Below the pieces are notes generated by a model. It saw nothing but the letters and a program-made list of their open reading frames with translations. It did no database searches and was not told the origin of the DNA. Made by a program: the position numbers and the translations under genes. This document shows, in pieces, positions 8,901 to 19,107 of a stretch of 64,000 bases of DNA (positions are counted from its first letter, which is position 1; each line of letters opens with the position of its first letter). Origin of the DNA: Achromobacter pestifer (GTDB lineage: Bacteria > Pseudomonadota > Gammaproteobacteria > Burkholderiales > Burkholderiaceae_B); NCBI RefSeq assembly GCF_902859625.1, contig NZ_CADIJX010000005.1, forward strand, positions 186,001 to 250,000, in the 5' to 3' direction.

Positions 8901-11198
8901 ATGGACGAAACTCTTACCAAAATGGCGTTGGATTACCACGCCTATCCCACCCCCGGCAAAATCTCGGTCGTCCCGACCAAGACGTTGGCCAACCAGGACG
9001 ACCTGTCCCTGGCCTACTCCCCCGGCGTGGCCGCTGCTTGCATGGCCATTTTCGACCAGGGCGAGGACGCCGCGTCGAAGTACACGTCGCGTGGCAACCT
9101 GGTGGGTGTGATCACCAACGGCACCGCCGTCCTGGGGCTGGGCAACATCGGCCCGCTGGCCGCCAAGCCGGTCATGGAAGGCAAGGGCTGCCTGTTCAAG
9201 AAGTTCGCGGGCATCGACGTGTTCGACATCGAACTGGCCGAGAACGATCCCGACAAGCTGGTTGACATCATCGCGGCGCTGGAACCCACGCTGGGCGGCG
9301 TCAATCTGGAAGACATCAAGGCGCCCGAGTGCTTCTACATCGAGAAGAAGCTGCGCGAGCGCATGAAGATCCCCGTCTTCCATGACGACCAGCACGGCAC
9401 CGCCATCATCTCGTCGGCCGCCATCCTGAACGGCCTGAAGGTCGTGAACAAGGACATCGGCTCGGTCAAGCTGGCTTGCTCGGGCGCAGGCGCCGCCGCC
9501 ATCGCTTGCCTGGACTTGCTGGTTCACCTGGGCGTCAAGCGCGAGAACATCTTCGTGGTGGACTCCCGTGGCGTGATCTGGGACGGCCGCGATGAAAACA
9601 TGGAAGCCAACAAGAAGCGCTACGCGCAGAAGACCGACGCGCGCACGCTGGCCGACGTGGTCAATGGCGCCGACGTGTTCCTGGGTTGCTCCACCGCCGG
9701 CGTCATGACCGGCGACATGGTCAAGACCATGGCCGACCGCCCGCTGATCCTGGCGCTGGCCAACCCGGAACCGGAAATCCGTCCGGAAGTCGCCAAGGCA
9801 GCCCGCCCGGATTGCATCATCGCCACCGGCCGTTCGGACTACCCGAACCAGGTCAACAACGTGCTGTGCTTCCCCTTCATTTTCCGCGGCGCCATGGATG
9901 CCGGCGCTTCGCGCATCACGGAAGAAATGAAGCTGGCCTGCGTGAAAGCCATTGCCGATCTGGCGCAAGCCGAGCAAAACGATGAAGTGGCCCGCGCCTA
10001 CGCTGGCCAGGAACTGTCGTTCGGCCCTGACTACATCATCCCGAAGCCGTTCGACCCGCGCCTGATCTTCCAGATCGCGCCGGCCGTGGCGCAAGCCGCC
10101 GCCGACTCCGGCGTGGCCGCCCGCCCCATCGAGGACATCGAGGCCTACCGCCAGAAGCTGATGGGCTTCGTGTACCACTCGGGCCAACTGATGCGTCCGT
10201 TGTTCGCCCAGGCCAAGAAGGCGCCCAAGCGCGTCATCTACGCTGACGGCGAAGACGAGCGCGTCCTGCGCGCCGTGCAAACGGTGGTTGACGAAAAGCT
10301 GGCTCGCCCGATCCTGATCGGCCGCCCGTCCGTGATCGAAATGCGCATCACCAAGGCCGGCCTGCGCCTGGTCGCTGGCGAGCACTTCGAGATCGTGGAC
10401 CCGGAAGACGACAACCGCTTCAACGAAACCTGGACCGCCTACTACCAGTTGAAGGGCCGCGAAGGCGTGACGCCGGCCATCGCCAAGGCGATGATCCGCA
10501 AGCACAACACGCTGATCGGCGCGATGCTGCTGCGTCGCGGCGATGCCGACGCGCTGCTGTGCGGCGTGGCCAGCAAGTACGACAACCAGCTCAAGTACGT
10601 CGACGAGATCATTGGCAAGAAGGAAGGCCAGACGTACGCCGCCCTGAACGTGCTGATGCTGCCCGACCAGACGCTGTTCGTCACCGACACCCACGTCAAT
10701 GAAAACCCGACGGCGGAAGAAGTGGCCAACATCACCATCCAGGCCGCGGACGAAATGCTGCGCTTTGGCGTGGTGCCGAAAATTGCGCTGCTGTCGCACT
10801 CCAACTTCGGCAGCCGCGTGACGGAATCGTCGCGCAAGATGGCCGCTGCCAGCAAGCTGGTGCAGGATCGTGCCCCTGACCTGGAAGTGGACGGCGAAAT
10901 GCACGCCGACGCCGCCTTGTCGGAAAAGATCCGTGTACTGGCCTACCCGGACAGCACGCTCAAGGGTCGCGCCAACCTGCTGGTCATGCCGAACCTGGAC
11001 ACCGGCAACATCACGTACAACATGCTGAAGATGACGGGCAGCAATGGCGTCGCGATGGGTCCGATCCTGCTGGGCGCCGCGCGTCCCGTGCACATCCTGA
11101 CCACCAGCGCCACCGTGCGCCGCATCGTCAACATGACGGCCCTGGCCGTCGTGGACGCACAGCAGGAAGCCGCCGACGCCGCCAAGCAGCGCCGTTGA
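8901..11198 (+). CDS. maeB: NADP-dependent malic enzyme with phosphotransacetylase-like C-terminal domain
   Basis: 765 residues, the usual length for MaeB. Residues 1 to about 425 form the malic enzyme: [22 protein letters not shown], the metal/substrate segment [10 protein letters not shown] and a glycine-rich NADP fold around [16 protein letters not shown]. From about 430 to the end is a phosphate acetyltransferase-like domain ([33 protein letters not shown]) that is catalytically silent in studied MaeB proteins but binds acetyl-CoA as a regulator. It converts malate to pyruvate, CO2 and NADPH, supplying acetyl-CoA precursor and reducing power during growth on organic acids. A clear terminator follows. 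Confidence 0.95.
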   Translation: MDETLTKMALDYHAYPTPGKISVVPTKTLANQDDLSLAYSPGVAAACMAIFDQGEDAASKYTSRGNLVGVITNGTAVLGLGNIGPLAAKPVMEGKGCLFKKFAGIDVFDIELAENDPDKLVDIIAALEPTLGGVNLEDIKAPECFYIEKKLRERMKIPVFHDDQHGTAIISSAAILNGLKVVNKDIGSVKLACSGAGAAAIACLDLLVHLGVKRENIFVVDSRGVIWDGRDENMEANKKRYAQKTDARTLADVVNGADVFLGCSTAGVMTGDMVKTMADRPLILALANPEPEIRPEVAKAARPDCIIATGRSDYPNQVNNVLCFPFIFRGAMDAGASRITEEMKLACVKAIADLAQAEQNDEVARAYAGQELSFGPDYIIPKPFDPRLIFQIAPAVAQAAADSGVAARPIEDIEAYRQKLMGFVYHSGQLMRPLFAQAKKAPKRVIYADGEDERVLRAVQTVVDEKLARPILIGRPSVIEMRITKAGLRLVAGEHFEIVDPEDDNRFNETWTAYYQLKGREGVTPAIAKAMIRKHNTLIGAMLLRRGDADALLCGVASKYDNQLKYVDEIIGKKEGQTYAALNVLMLPDQTLFVTDTHVNENPTAEEVANITIQAADEMLRFGVVPKIALLSHSNFGSRVTESSRKMAAASKLVQDRAPDLEVDGEMHADAALSEKIRVLAYPDSTLKGRANLLVMPNLDTGNITYNMLKMTGSNGVAMGPILLGAARPVHILTTSATVRRIVNMTALAVVDAQQEAADAAKQRR

Positions 11199-11220
11199 TC
11201 GCCGTCCCGCTGTAACACGA

Positions 11221-11250
11221 CGGGCGCCTTGCGGGGCGCCCGTTTTCTTT
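11221..11250 (+). terminator. Intrinsic terminator after maeB
   Basis: CGGGCGCC, loop TTGCGG, GGCGCCCG, followed directly by TTTTCTTTT. The 8-bp stem and T-tract 20 bases after the maeB stop are typical of Rho-independent termination. Confidence 0.85.
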
Positions 11251-11374
11251 TGGCGGCATCAAGCCGCGTCTCTGGCCACGCCCTGCATCCCAGGGGCGCC
11301 TGCGTCATTTCGCGACACCCCGCAGCCGTGGCGCTGATGGTACAACCGAGCTTGAACTTTTCCCTGGAGACGAC

Positions 11375-11827
11375 ATGCTGGCAGATGCCCTCTACGCCTG
11401 GTTCCACTACCTGGCCATCTTTGTCATGGTGGTGATCATGACCGCCCAAGCCGTGCTGCTGCGCCCCGACCTCACCGCCAACGGCGTGAAACGGCTGATC
11501 ATCTATGACCGTCTCTATGGCCTCAGCGCCATCCTGGTGCTGATCACCGGCGTGCTGCGCCTGACGCTCGGCGTCAAGGGCGCCGCCTTCTACATGAGCA
11601 CGCCGTGGTTCCACGCCAAGATCACGCTGTTCGTCATCATCGCGCTCTGTTCGATCCCGCCCACGCTCACCATCCTGCGCTGGGCGAAGCAGTCGCGTCA
11701 GCAGGCGGGCTTCGTACCGGCCGCGGCCGAGATCAAGCGCGTGCGCCGCTGGGTCATGATCGAGTCGCACCTGTTCATCTTCCTGCCCCTGTTCGCCGTC
11801 CTGATGGCGCGCCACATCAGCATGTAA
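11375..11827 (+). CDS. DUF2214 family inner-membrane protein
   Basis: 150 residues with four predicted membrane helices (about residues 5-25, 45-65, 80-100 and 128-147). It matches my knowledge of the DUF2214 family through the order of HYLAIFVMVVIMTAQAVLLR, YDRLYGLSAILVLITGVLRL and WFHAKITLFVIIALCSIPPT. No biochemical function is established for the family. The ribosome site is CTGGAGA before ATG 11375. Its last 11 bases overlap the 3' end of the convergent LysR gene. Confidence 0.8.
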   Translation: MLADALYAWFHYLAIFVMVVIMTAQAVLLRPDLTANGVKRLIIYDRLYGLSAILVLITGVLRLTLGVKGAAFYMSTPWFHAKITLFVIIALCSIPPTLTILRWAKQSRQQAGFVPAAAEIKRVRRWVMIESHLFIFLPLFAVLMARHISM

Positions 11828-12746
11828 GGCGATCAATGGCCGGCGCGGGCCAGCCCTGCGCCAGGTGCGCGACCAGGTAGTCAACAAACAAGCGGGCCCG
11901 CGCGGGCAGCAGCCGCGTTTCCGTCACCACGTGAACGGGAAACGGGCCCAGGCTCCATTCAGGCAACACGCGACGCAGGCACCCCGCGTGCTCGAGCTCG
12001 GTGTGGTCGCCGCCCAGCGCGGCAATCCCCGCCCCCAGCATGGCCAGGCGTCGCGCCATGCTGGCATCATTCACGGAAAAGCGGCTGGCGGGCGCGATGG
12101 TGATCTGCTCCGTGCCACGCACCATGGGCCAGCGTGCGGGCGCTGCGCTGGCCAGCGTCCGAAAGCCAATGCATTCGTGCTTCGTCAGATCCGCGGGCAG
12201 CAAAGGCGAGCCATGGGCCGCGAGATAGGCTTGCGACGCATACAGATGCACGCTCAGCGAGCCCAGGCATCGGGCGATCAGGGACGAATCCGGCATATCG
12301 CCGATCTTGATCGTCAGATCGCACGGTTCGGCAACCTGGTCGGCGTGCGCCAGGCTGGCCAGATTCACATGAAAGGCCACATCCGGATGACGCCGCGCGA
12401 ATCCCAGGAATATCTCGGCCATCACATCCGTCGCAAACGTGGCCGGCATGTTGACGCGCAGCAAGCCCGAGGGCTTGGCGGTCAGCGCCTGCAACTCCTC
12501 GTGCGCAACCTGCGCCTCTTCGACGATGCGCAGGCAGCGCTCCAGGTACAGCTCGCCCGCGCCGGTCAGCTCGACCTTGCGGGTGCTGCGATTCAACAGA
12601 CTCAGGCCCACCGAGCGCTCCAGCTCCGCCACGCGACGCGACAGCGTCGATTTCGGCAAGCCCAGCACATCGGCGGCGCGGCTGAAGCTGCGCGCCTTGG
12701 CCACCTCTGCAAACAGCTCCATGCTGTGCAGGCTTCTCATGGACAT
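11817..12746 (-). CDS. LysR family transcriptional regulator
   Basis: About 309 residues. The N-terminal winged helix-turn-helix is clear (MELFAEVAKARSFSRAADVL, then GLPKSTLSRRVAELERSVG), followed by LLNRSTRKVELTGAGELYLE and a periplasmic-binding-like effector domain from about residue 90. It resembles the CrgA/DsdC-like LysR subgroup that often controls an adjacent transport or catabolic gene, but here the neighbours are a convergent DUF2214 gene and an unknown membrane protein. ATG 12746 and ATG 12740 are both possible starts, since neither has a strong ribosome site. Target and effector are unknown. Confidence 0.85.
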   Translation of the reverse strand: MSMRSLHSMELFAEVAKARSFSRAADVLGLPKSTLSRRVAELERSVGLSLLNRSTRKVELTGAGELYLERCLRIVEEAQVAHEELQALTAKPSGLLRVNMPATFATDVMAEIFLGFARRHPDVAFHVNLASLAHADQVAEPCDLTIKIGDMPDSSLIARCLGSLSVHLYASQAYLAAHGSPLLPADLTKHECIGFRTLASAAPARWPMVRGTEQITIAPASRFSVNDASMARRLAMLGAGIAALGGDHTELEHAGCLRRVLPEWSLGPFPVHVVTETRLLPARARLFVDYLVAHLAQGWPAPAIDRLTC

Positions 12747-12857
12747 CTCATGCCGGTCACTCCCAAACAATTCGGCCGGCGTCAAACACCACCGGCACGG
12801 CGCATTGTCGGGCCCAGGCTTTAAGAATTCATTAATGCCCCGCCATGAGGCCGGCCG

Positions 12858-13970
12858 CTAAGGGCAGCTCGCCCGCGTGGGCGGCTCTGGCTCCTTGTCG
12901 TCGACGGTGAAGGTGGCGAAATGGAACACGCCCACGGCTTCATTCTTCACGATGCGATCCACCGTGCCATCGAACGCCTGGATCACCGACATGCCCTCGG
13001 GCACGTCCTCGTGGCCGTCGCGCCGGGCCGCCAGGCCGTTCCAGGGGCTGAACACATAAACACCCGGAATCGCTTCCCGCTGCGCGCCCTGCCCTCGACG
13101 CATGGTCTGCAAATGCGTGCCGGCGGGATAGTGCAGGCCGCCCAGCCGTAGCGCGCAGGCCAATTCGGTGTCGCTGACGCGCACCAACTGGCGCTCGGCA
13201 TCCAGATAGAGGCGCGGTTCGCTCACCATCAGGCCCAGCACCTTGATCGCAACGGGGGCTTTCACTTCCACTCGCCAGCGGTCCGGGTCGGTTGCGCCGT
13301 CCGTGTACACCGTGCCATCCGATCCATACAGGATCGACCCGCGCGGGATGTCCAGCCCCGCAGCCCGGTTGCCGCTGCCCAGACGGCATTGACTCAGGCC
13401 CTTCATGGTGCCGTCACGGTTCATGTCGAACTCGATGTCATGGGTGGCGTCGCACTGCCAGCCCAGCACCGCTTGATCGCCCTGCCCGGTCACGGTCACG
13501 TCGCGCGGATACCGGCCGATCAGCGTGTACGTTTCGGTGTCGTAATCGATGCCCAGAAACCGGCGCACCCGCAAGGCCGGAACATCGAAGATAGGCACCG
13601 GCTGCGGAAATTCCGCCGCGACATAGGTGTCCAGATCCCCCTCAACCTGAAGTTCCAGGCGCGTGCCGGCCGGCATCAAGGTGCCGGCCACCGTCTGCGG
13701 CGCCTCCAGCGTGACGCGGCGCGCCGCCTGGACTCGTTCGCTTTCGCGTTCGATCTGCCAGATGGCGGTATGCACAAATACATAGAACGCGCACGGAATG
13801 GCCAGCACCACGAACAGCGCGGCGGATTTCTTCCAGTGCTTGCGCACCGTACGCCGATGCCCGGCGCTTGCGACCAGCACCACGGCCCAGCCGAGCAACG
13901 CAAGGCCGGCGAAAAAGCCGATGGTCAGCAGGATGAAGAAACTGGGGGATGGAAACGAGACGGGAATCAT
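12858..13970 (-). CDS. Unrecognised membrane-anchored protein
   Basis: About 370 residues. Two predicted membrane helices (about 10-35 and 52-71) flank a short basic loop (RRTVRKHWKK), and the remaining 300 residues are a soluble, beta-rich region rich in VTLEAP, GTLMPAGTRLELQVEGDLDT and IPRGSILYGSDGTVYTDGAT patterns that look like repeated beta-strand hairpins. I do not recognise the family. ATG 13970 is chosen; an upstream in-frame TTG at 13997 lies inside the gltA terminator T-tract. It stands alone between the LysR gene and the gltA terminator. It ends in a Cys-Pro dipeptide. Confidence 0.7.
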   Translation of the reverse strand: MIPVSFPSPSFFILLTIGFFAGLALLGWAVVLVASAGHRRTVRKHWKKSAALFVVLAIPCAFYVFVHTAIWQIERESERVQAARRVTLEAPQTVAGTLMPAGTRLELQVEGDLDTYVAAEFPQPVPIFDVPALRVRRFLGIDYDTETYTLIGRYPRDVTVTGQGDQAVLGWQCDATHDIEFDMNRDGTMKGLSQCRLGSGNRAAGLDIPRGSILYGSDGTVYTDGATDPDRWRVEVKAPVAIKVLGLMVSEPRLYLDAERQLVRVSDTELACALRLGGLHYPAGTHLQTMRRGQGAQREAIPGVYVFSPWNGLAARRDGHEDVPEGMSVIQAFDGTVDRIVKNEAVGVFHFATFTVDDKEPEPPTRASCP

Positions 13971-13996
13971 GCCAGTAATGATATCCGCGGCAGGCA

Positions 13997-14020
13997 ATAA
14001 AAAACCGCCCGAAGGCGGTT
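13997..14020 (-). terminator. Intrinsic terminator of the sdh-gltA operon
   Basis: Read on the minus strand: AACCGCC, loop TTCG, GGCGGTT, then TTTTATTG. It lies 22 bases past the gltA stop and is a textbook Rho-independent terminator. Confidence 0.9.
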
Positions 14021-14042
14021 CCTGGCCGAAGCGGAAAGCGGA

Positions 14043-15353
14043 TTAACGCTTGTCCATCGGGGGCACGTCGCGGGTGACCGAACCCGTGAACAGCTGGCGC
14101 GGGCGGCCGATCTTGTAATCGGGGTCCGACAGCATTTCGTTCCACTGGGCGATCCAGCCCACCGTGCGGGCCAGCGCGAAGATGGCCGTGAACAGCGAGG
14201 TCGGGATGCCAATGGCGCGCTGGACGATACCCGAGTAGAAGTCCACGTTCGGGTACAGCTTGCGCTGGACGAAGTACGGATCCGACAAGGCGATGCGTTC
14301 CAGTTCCATGGCCAGCTTGAACAGCGGGTCGTTTTCCAGGCCCAGGGCCGAGAGCACTTCCTTGCACGTTTCTTGCATCAGCTTGGCGCGCGGGTCGTAG
14401 TTCTTGTAGACGCGGTGGCCAAAGCCCATCAGGCGCACGCCCGAGTTCTTGTCCTTGACCTTCTCCATGAACTCACCGACCTTGTCGATGCCGCCGTTGG
14501 CTTGCAGCTCTTCCAGCATTTGCAGGCAAGCTTCGTTGGCGCCGCCGTGAGCCGGACCCCACAGGCAAGCCACGCCAGCCGAAATGGCGGCAAACGGGTT
14601 GGTGCCCGACGAGCCGCACAGGCGAACCGTCGACGTCGACGCATTTTGCTCGTGGTCGGCATGCAGGATGAAGATGCGGTCAAGCGCGCGCTCGACGACT
14701 TCATTGACCTTGTAGTCTTCGCACGGCGTGGCGAACATCATGCGCAGGAAGTTGCCCGTGTAGGACAGATCGTTCTGCGGATAGATGAACGGTTGGCCTT
14801 GCGAGTACTTGTACGCCATCGCGACCAGCGTCGGCATCTTGGCGATCAGGCGGATCGCCGAAATGTGGCGATGCTGCGGGTTCGTGATGTCGGTGGAGTC
14901 GTGATAGAAGGCGGACAGCGCGCCAACCAGACCCGTCAGCACGGCCATCGGGTGGGCGTCGCGGCGGAAGCCACGCAGGAAGAAGTGCAGTTGCTCGTTG
15001 ACCATCGTGTGATGGGTCACTTGCGAATCGAAATCGGCCTTCTGTTCCTGGTTCGGCAGATCGCCGTTCAGGATCAGGTAGCAGATGTCCATGAAGTCGC
15101 AATTGACGGCCAACTGCTCGATGGGGAAGCCGCGATACAGCAGTTCGCCCTTGTCGCCGTCGATGTACGTGATGGCCGACTCGCAAGCCGCGGTGGACAT
15201 GAAGCCCGGGTCAAACGTAAACATGCCCGTCTGGCCATACAGCTTGCGGATGTCGATCACATCCGGACCGACCGTGCCCTTGTAGACAGGGAACTCAATG
15301 GGTGCGCTGCCATCCGAGAAGGATAGAGTGGCTTTTTTGTCAGACAGGTTCAT
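14043..15353 (-). CDS. gltA: Citrate synthase
   Basis: 436 residues, hexameric Gram-negative type (E. coli 427). Motifs include [32 protein letters not shown], the active-site region [15 protein letters not shown] and [12 protein letters not shown], and the late [15 protein letters not shown] with the catalytic His. It condenses oxaloacetate and acetyl-CoA to citrate. ATG 15353 is preceded at 6 bases by GAGAGGA, which decides the start over ATG 15359. It is the last gene of the sdhCDAB-sdhE-gltA run and ends at a strong terminator. PrpC at 22.4 kb is its methylcitrate synthase relative. Confidence 0.96.
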   Translation of the reverse strand: MNLSDKKATLSFSDGSAPIEFPVYKGTVGPDVIDIRKLYGQTGMFTFDPGFMSTAACESAITYIDGDKGELLYRGFPIEQLAVNCDFMDICYLILNGDLPNQEQKADFDSQVTHHTMVNEQLHFFLRGFRRDAHPMAVLTGLVGALSAFYHDSTDITNPQHRHISAIRLIAKMPTLVAMAYKYSQGQPFIYPQNDLSYTGNFLRMMFATPCEDYKVNEVVERALDRIFILHADHEQNASTSTVRLCGSSGTNPFAAISAGVACLWGPAHGGANEACLQMLEELQANGGIDKVGEFMEKVKDKNSGVRLMGFGHRVYKNYDPRAKLMQETCKEVLSALGLENDPLFKLAMELERIALSDPYFVQRKLYPNVDFYSGIVQRAIGIPTSLFTAIFALARTVGWIAQWNEMLSDPDYKIGRPRQLFTGSVTRDVPPMDKR

Positions 15354-15373
15354 GTTCATTCCTCTCACATTAA

Positions 15374-15634
15374 TCAGAGTGCGCGCATCTGGCCAATAAT
15401 GCCCCGAAGCCTGGGTGTATCCAGCTCACCTTCGAGTTCCTTGCGGGCCAGCAGCAGGTCGAGAAGGTCGTTGTCTCCCATCTCGAACAGCTGGGTCAAT
15501 GCGGCCACATCATCATCGGTAAGTTCAGCCTCGTAGGCGTCAAGATACCGAGTGATGATCAAGTCGTTTTCGAGCAGGCCGCGGCGCGCCCGCCAACGCA
15601 GACGCGCCCGCTCCAGTTCAGTTAGCCTGCTCAT
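15374..15634 (-). CDS. sdhE: FAD assembly factor SdhE (DUF339)
   Basis: 86 residues, the standard size. The conserved RGxxE motif appears as RRGLLEND near residue 18, followed by the helical region [19 protein letters not shown]. SdhE attaches FAD covalently to SdhA during succinate dehydrogenase maturation. It sits between sdhB and gltA, 20 bases upstream of gltA, as in many betaproteobacteria, which supports both function and operon membership. Confidence 0.93.
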   Translation of the reverse strand: MSRLTELERARLRWRARRGLLENDLIITRYLDAYEAELTDDDVAALTQLFEMGDNDLLDLLLARKELEGELDTPRLRGIIGQMRAL

Positions 15635-15671
15635 CGTTACACCATAAATACAAAAATACTCACACTAGAAA

Positions 15672-16388
15672 CTAGACCGTGCGGCGAACCATCAGTTCCT
15701 TGATCTTGCCGATCGCCTTGGTCGGGTTCAATCCCTTGGGACAGACGTCGACGCAATTCATGATGGTGTGGCAACGGAACAGACGGTACGGATCATCCAG
15801 GTTATCCAGACGCTCGCCCGTGGCTTCGTCGCGGCTGTCGGCGATGAAGCGGTAGGCTTGCAGCAGGCCGGCCGGGCCGACGAACTTGTCCGGATTCCAC
15901 CAGAACGACGGGCAGGAAGTGGAACAGCACGCGCACAGGATGCACTCGTACAGACCATCCAGCTCTTCGCGCGCCTCGGGCGATTGCAGACGCTCTTTTT
16001 CGGGCGGCGGCGTATCGTTGATGAGGTACGGACGGATCGAGTGGTACTGGTTGAAGAAGTGCGTCATGTCCACGATCAGGTCGCGGATGACGGGCAGGCC
16101 CGGCAGCGGACGCAGAACGATGGGTTGCTTCAATTCGCGCAGGTTCGTCGTGCAGGCCAGACCGTTCTTGCCGTTGATGTTCATGGCGTCCGAACCGCAC
16201 ACGCCTTCACGGCACGAGCGGCGCAGGGCCAGGCTGTCATCGACGTCATTCTTGATGCGCACCAGCGCATCAAGCAGCATCTTGTCGGTGGGCTGGAGTT
16301 CGACGTCCAGCTTCTGCATGTACGGGCGCTCGTCCTTGTCCGGATCGTAGCGGTAGATTTCGAACTTGACGATTCTCTTGGTGCTCAT
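15672..16388 (-). CDS. sdhB: Succinate dehydrogenase iron-sulfur subunit
   Basis: 238 residues. The [2Fe-2S] ligands are in [20 protein letters not shown] plus the next Cys (about residues 60-80), the [4Fe-4S] ligands in [12 protein letters not shown] (about 155), and the [3Fe-4S]/[4Fe-4S] ligands in [17 protein letters not shown] (about 210). It passes electrons from the SdhA flavin to the membrane quinone site. It is 18 bases downstream of sdhA in the same operon. Confidence 0.97.
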   Translation of the reverse strand: MSTKRIVKFEIYRYDPDKDERPYMQKLDVELQPTDKMLLDALVRIKNDVDDSLALRRSCREGVCGSDAMNINGKNGLACTTNLRELKQPIVLRPLPGLPVIRDLIVDMTHFFNQYHSIRPYLINDTPPPEKERLQSPEAREELDGLYECILCACCSTSCPSFWWNPDKFVGPAGLLQAYRFIADSRDEATGERLDNLDDPYRLFRCHTIMNCVDVCPKGLNPTKAIGKIKELMVRRTV

Positions 16389-16406
16389 AATGGGCTCTAT
16401 CCGGAC

Positions 16407-18173
16407 TTAGAAGGTACGCGCCTTGGGCGGGAAGGAATCAACCGTCAAAGGCTTCATCTGCACAGGCTTGTAATCCAGGCGGCTGCCTTCGGAGTACCAC
16501 AGCGTGTGCTTCAGCCAATTTTCGTCGTCACGGGTCGGATGGTCATCCAACGCATGCGCGCCGCGGCTTTCCGTGCGGGCGGCGGCCGACTTGATCGTGG
16601 CACGGGCCACTTCGGTCATGTTGGCCAATTCCAGCGCTTCGACGCGCGCGGTGTTGAACACCTTGGACTTGTCCTTGAAGTAGATATTGTCGGCTTGCTT
16701 GGCAATATCCTCGATCTGCGTCACGCCTTCGTTCAGCAGTTCCAGCGTGCGGAACACACCGCAATGGCGCTGCATCGAGAAGCGGATGGCATTGCCGATG
16801 TCTTGCGTCTTTTCGCCCGAGGTGCGCGATTCCAGCTTGTTCACGCGATCCAGCGAGAACTCGACAGCCTGCTGCGGCAGGTCCTGGTGCGCGCGCTGGC
16901 GCTCCGGGTGCGAATTGACGATGTGGTTGCCCGTGGCGCGGCCGAACACAATCAGGTCCAGCAGCGAGTTCGTGCCCAGGCGGTTGGCGCCGTGCACCGA
17001 CACCGCGGCGCATTCGCCGATGGCGTACAGGCCGTTGACGACCTGGTTCTCGCCGTTCACGCGCGACAGCACTTGACCGTGGTAGTTGGCCGGAATGCCG
17101 CCCATCTGATAGTGGATGGTCGGAACGACGGGGATCGGTTCCTTGATCGGGTCGACGTTGCCGAACTTGATCGCGATTTCGCGAATCGAGGGCAGACGCT
17201 TGTTGATGACGTCGGCGCCCAGGTGGTCCAGCTTCAGAACGACATAGCTGCCGTCCGGGCCACAACCGCGGCCTTCCTTGATTTCCTGGTCCATCGAACG
17301 GGACACGAAGTCACGCGGGGCCAGATCCTTCAGCGTGGGCGCATAGCGCTCCATGAAGCGTTCGCCATCCTTGTTCAGCAGGATGCCGCCTTCGCCACGC
17401 ACGCCTTCCGTGATCAGCACGCCGGCGCCGGCCACGCCGGTCGGGTGGAATTGCCAGAATTCCATGTCTTGCAGCGGGATGCCCGCGCGCGCCGCCATGC
17501 CCAGGCCGTCACCGGTGTTGATGAAGGCGTTGGTGGAAGCGGCCCAGATGCGGCCCGCGCCACCGGTGGCCAGCACCGTGGTCTTGGCTTCCAGGATGTA
17601 GATCTCGCCCGTTTCCATTTCCAGGGCGGTCACGCCAACGACGTCGCCAGCTTCGTTGCGCAGCAAGTCCAGCGCCATCCATTCGACGAAGAACTGGGTG
17701 CGTGCGGCAACGTTGCGCTGGTACAGGGTATGCAGCAGCGCATGGCCCGTACGGTCAGCAGCGGCACAGGCGCGCTGCACCGGCTTTTCACCGAAGTTGG
17801 CGGTGTGGCCGCCAAACGGACGCTGGTAGATCGTGCCGTCGGGGTTGCGGTCAAACGGCATGCCGAAGTGCTCGAGCTCGTACACGGCGTTCGGCGCTTC
17901 ACGGCACATGAATTCGATGGCGTCCTGGTCGCCCAGCCAATCCGACCCCTTGACGGTGTCGTACATGTGCCAGTACCAGTTGTCTTCACTCATGTTGCCC
18001 AGGGAGGCGCTCACGCCGCCTTGCGCGGCAACGGTGTGCGAGCGCGTGGGGAACACCTTGGACAACACGGCAACCGACAGGCCCGCTTGGGACAGTTGCA
18101 GCGAACAACGCATGCCGGCTCCGCCGGCGCCAACGACCACCACATCAAACTGGCGGCGCGGCAAGGATTTCAT
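16407..18173 (-). CDS. sdhA: Succinate dehydrogenase flavoprotein subunit
   Basis: 588 residues, equal to E. coli SdhA. It has the dinucleotide-binding motif VVVGAGGAGMR at the N-terminus, the covalent FAD site HTVAAQGGVSASLG (the His carries FAD), and substrate-site regions QFHPTGVAGAG and HGANRLGTNSLLDL. It oxidises succinate to fumarate in the TCA cycle and complex II. ATG 18173 is preferred over an in-frame GTG at 18185. It begins 15 bases after the sdhD stop. Confidence 0.97.
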   Translation of the reverse strand: MKSLPRRQFDVVVVGAGGAGMRCSLQLSQAGLSVAVLSKVFPTRSHTVAAQGGVSASLGNMSEDNWYWHMYDTVKGSDWLGDQDAIEFMCREAPNAVYELEHFGMPFDRNPDGTIYQRPFGGHTANFGEKPVQRACAAADRTGHALLHTLYQRNVAARTQFFVEWMALDLLRNEAGDVVGVTALEMETGEIYILEAKTTVLATGGAGRIWAASTNAFINTGDGLGMAARAGIPLQDMEFWQFHPTGVAGAGVLITEGVRGEGGILLNKDGERFMERYAPTLKDLAPRDFVSRSMDQEIKEGRGCGPDGSYVVLKLDHLGADVINKRLPSIREIAIKFGNVDPIKEPIPVVPTIHYQMGGIPANYHGQVLSRVNGENQVVNGLYAIGECAAVSVHGANRLGTNSLLDLIVFGRATGNHIVNSHPERQRAHQDLPQQAVEFSLDRVNKLESRTSGEKTQDIGNAIRFSMQRHCGVFRTLELLNEGVTQIEDIAKQADNIYFKDKSKVFNTARVEALELANMTEVARATIKSAAARTESRGAHALDDHPTRDDENWLKHTLWYSEGSRLDYKPVQMKPLTVDSFPPKARTF

Positions 18174-18188
18174 GACAGAGACCACGGC

Positions 18189-18572
18189 TTAGATGCTCCA
18201 GAGGATTTGCGCGAAGTAAACGACCGAACCGACCAGCCAGAGGATCGTCAGCACTTGCAGCAGCAGGCGCAGGCCCACCGACTTGACGTAGTCCATCCAG
18301 ATGTCGCGCACGCCAATCCAGGCATGCCAGGCCAACGCAATGAATGCAAGGGTGGCCAGGATCTGGCCAACCGGAAGAACGCCCACGTAGAAATTGAACA
18401 GCGAGGTCCAATGTTCGTACGTGAAGGCAGGCATCATCAGGATGCCGATAAGCAGCACCAGCGTGTACACGGCCATGATGACGGCGGTGATGCGCTGAAT
18501 GATGAAATCCATGACGCCATAATGGGCGCCGACGACCAGGCGCTTGGGTCCGTAGTTTTTAGCGGCGGCCAT
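18189..18572 (-). CDS. sdhD: Succinate dehydrogenase membrane anchor subunit
   Basis: 127 residues with three membrane helices. HYGVMDFIIQRITAVIMAVY and the segment HAWIGVRDIWMDYVKSVGLR match SdhD, with the helix-2 His and Asp-Tyr near the heme/quinone site. The start codon directly abuts the sdhC stop, a sign of translational coupling. It anchors the SDH complex in the inner membrane. Confidence 0.92.
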   Translation of the reverse strand: MAAAKNYGPKRLVVGAHYGVMDFIIQRITAVIMAVYTLVLLIGILMMPAFTYEHWTSLFNFYVGVLPVGQILATLAFIALAWHAWIGVRDIWMDYVKSVGLRLLLQVLTILWLVGSVVYFAQILWSI

Positions 18573-18986
18573 TTACAGCACTCCGAACAGTTTCAGGGCA
18601 AACACCAGCGTCAGCGCCAGGCTGACACCGAACACCACGCCGGCGCTTTTCTTGGCCGACAGCTTGTCGATACCAATGTGCAGGTCCAGCAGCAGATAGC
18701 GGATGCCGGCACAGAAGTGATGCAGGTAGCCCCAGATCAGGACCAGGAAGACAAGCTTGACGATCGGATTACCCGCGTAGGCGGCAACGGCTGCGAACGT
18801 TTGCGGCGCGGCCACGCTGGCTGCGAACAGCGGCAGGATGACCAAGGGCAAACAGAAGAACAGCAAGATGCCGCTAACGCGGTGCAGGATGGACAGCTTG
18901 CCGGCCAGGGGCAGGCGGTAGCTGGCAAGTTGCGCAATGCCAATATTGCGAAACTGCGGACGTGGCTTGGCAGCGGTGTCGGACAT
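18573..18986 (-). CDS. sdhC: Succinate dehydrogenase cytochrome b556 subunit
   Basis: 137 residues, three membrane helices. SdhC signatures are RPQFRNIGIAQLASYRLPLA (with the N-terminal R and the SYRLP turn), the SILHRVSGILLF helix 1, and LHHFCAGIRYLLLD with the heme-ligand His. It is the first gene of the sdhCDAB-sdhE-gltA run. The 121-bp spacer behind the GntR gene is AT-rich and contains TTGATG and TTGATA hexamers that could serve an sdh promoter, but I cannot place it with confidence. Confidence 0.94.
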   Translation of the reverse strand: MSDTAAKPRPQFRNIGIAQLASYRLPLAGKLSILHRVSGILLFFCLPLVILPLFAASVAAPQTFAAVAAYAGNPIVKLVFLVLIWGYLHHFCAGIRYLLLDLHIGIDKLSAKKSAGVVFGVSLALTLVFALKLFGVL

Positions 18987-19107
18987 GACGGCCTCGGTGT
19001 TTCAGAACTAGGGAATCGTGACGGCGAAAGTGCCGTGGCCCTTTCGGGCAAACACGCTATTTTCGCCCAGAGATTGGGTTGGTATCAAATCGTAGTTAAA
19101 AAGCTCA

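Noticed and set aside
8697..11093. 798-codon frame antisense to maeB
   Set aside because: Same shadow effect; the plus-strand malic enzyme has complete family motifs.
14043..15353. Calling this gene a second methylcitrate synthase
   Set aside because: Length, sdh-operon context and hexameric-type N-terminus fit GltA; the methylcitrate synthase is at 22.4 kb with prpB and prpD.
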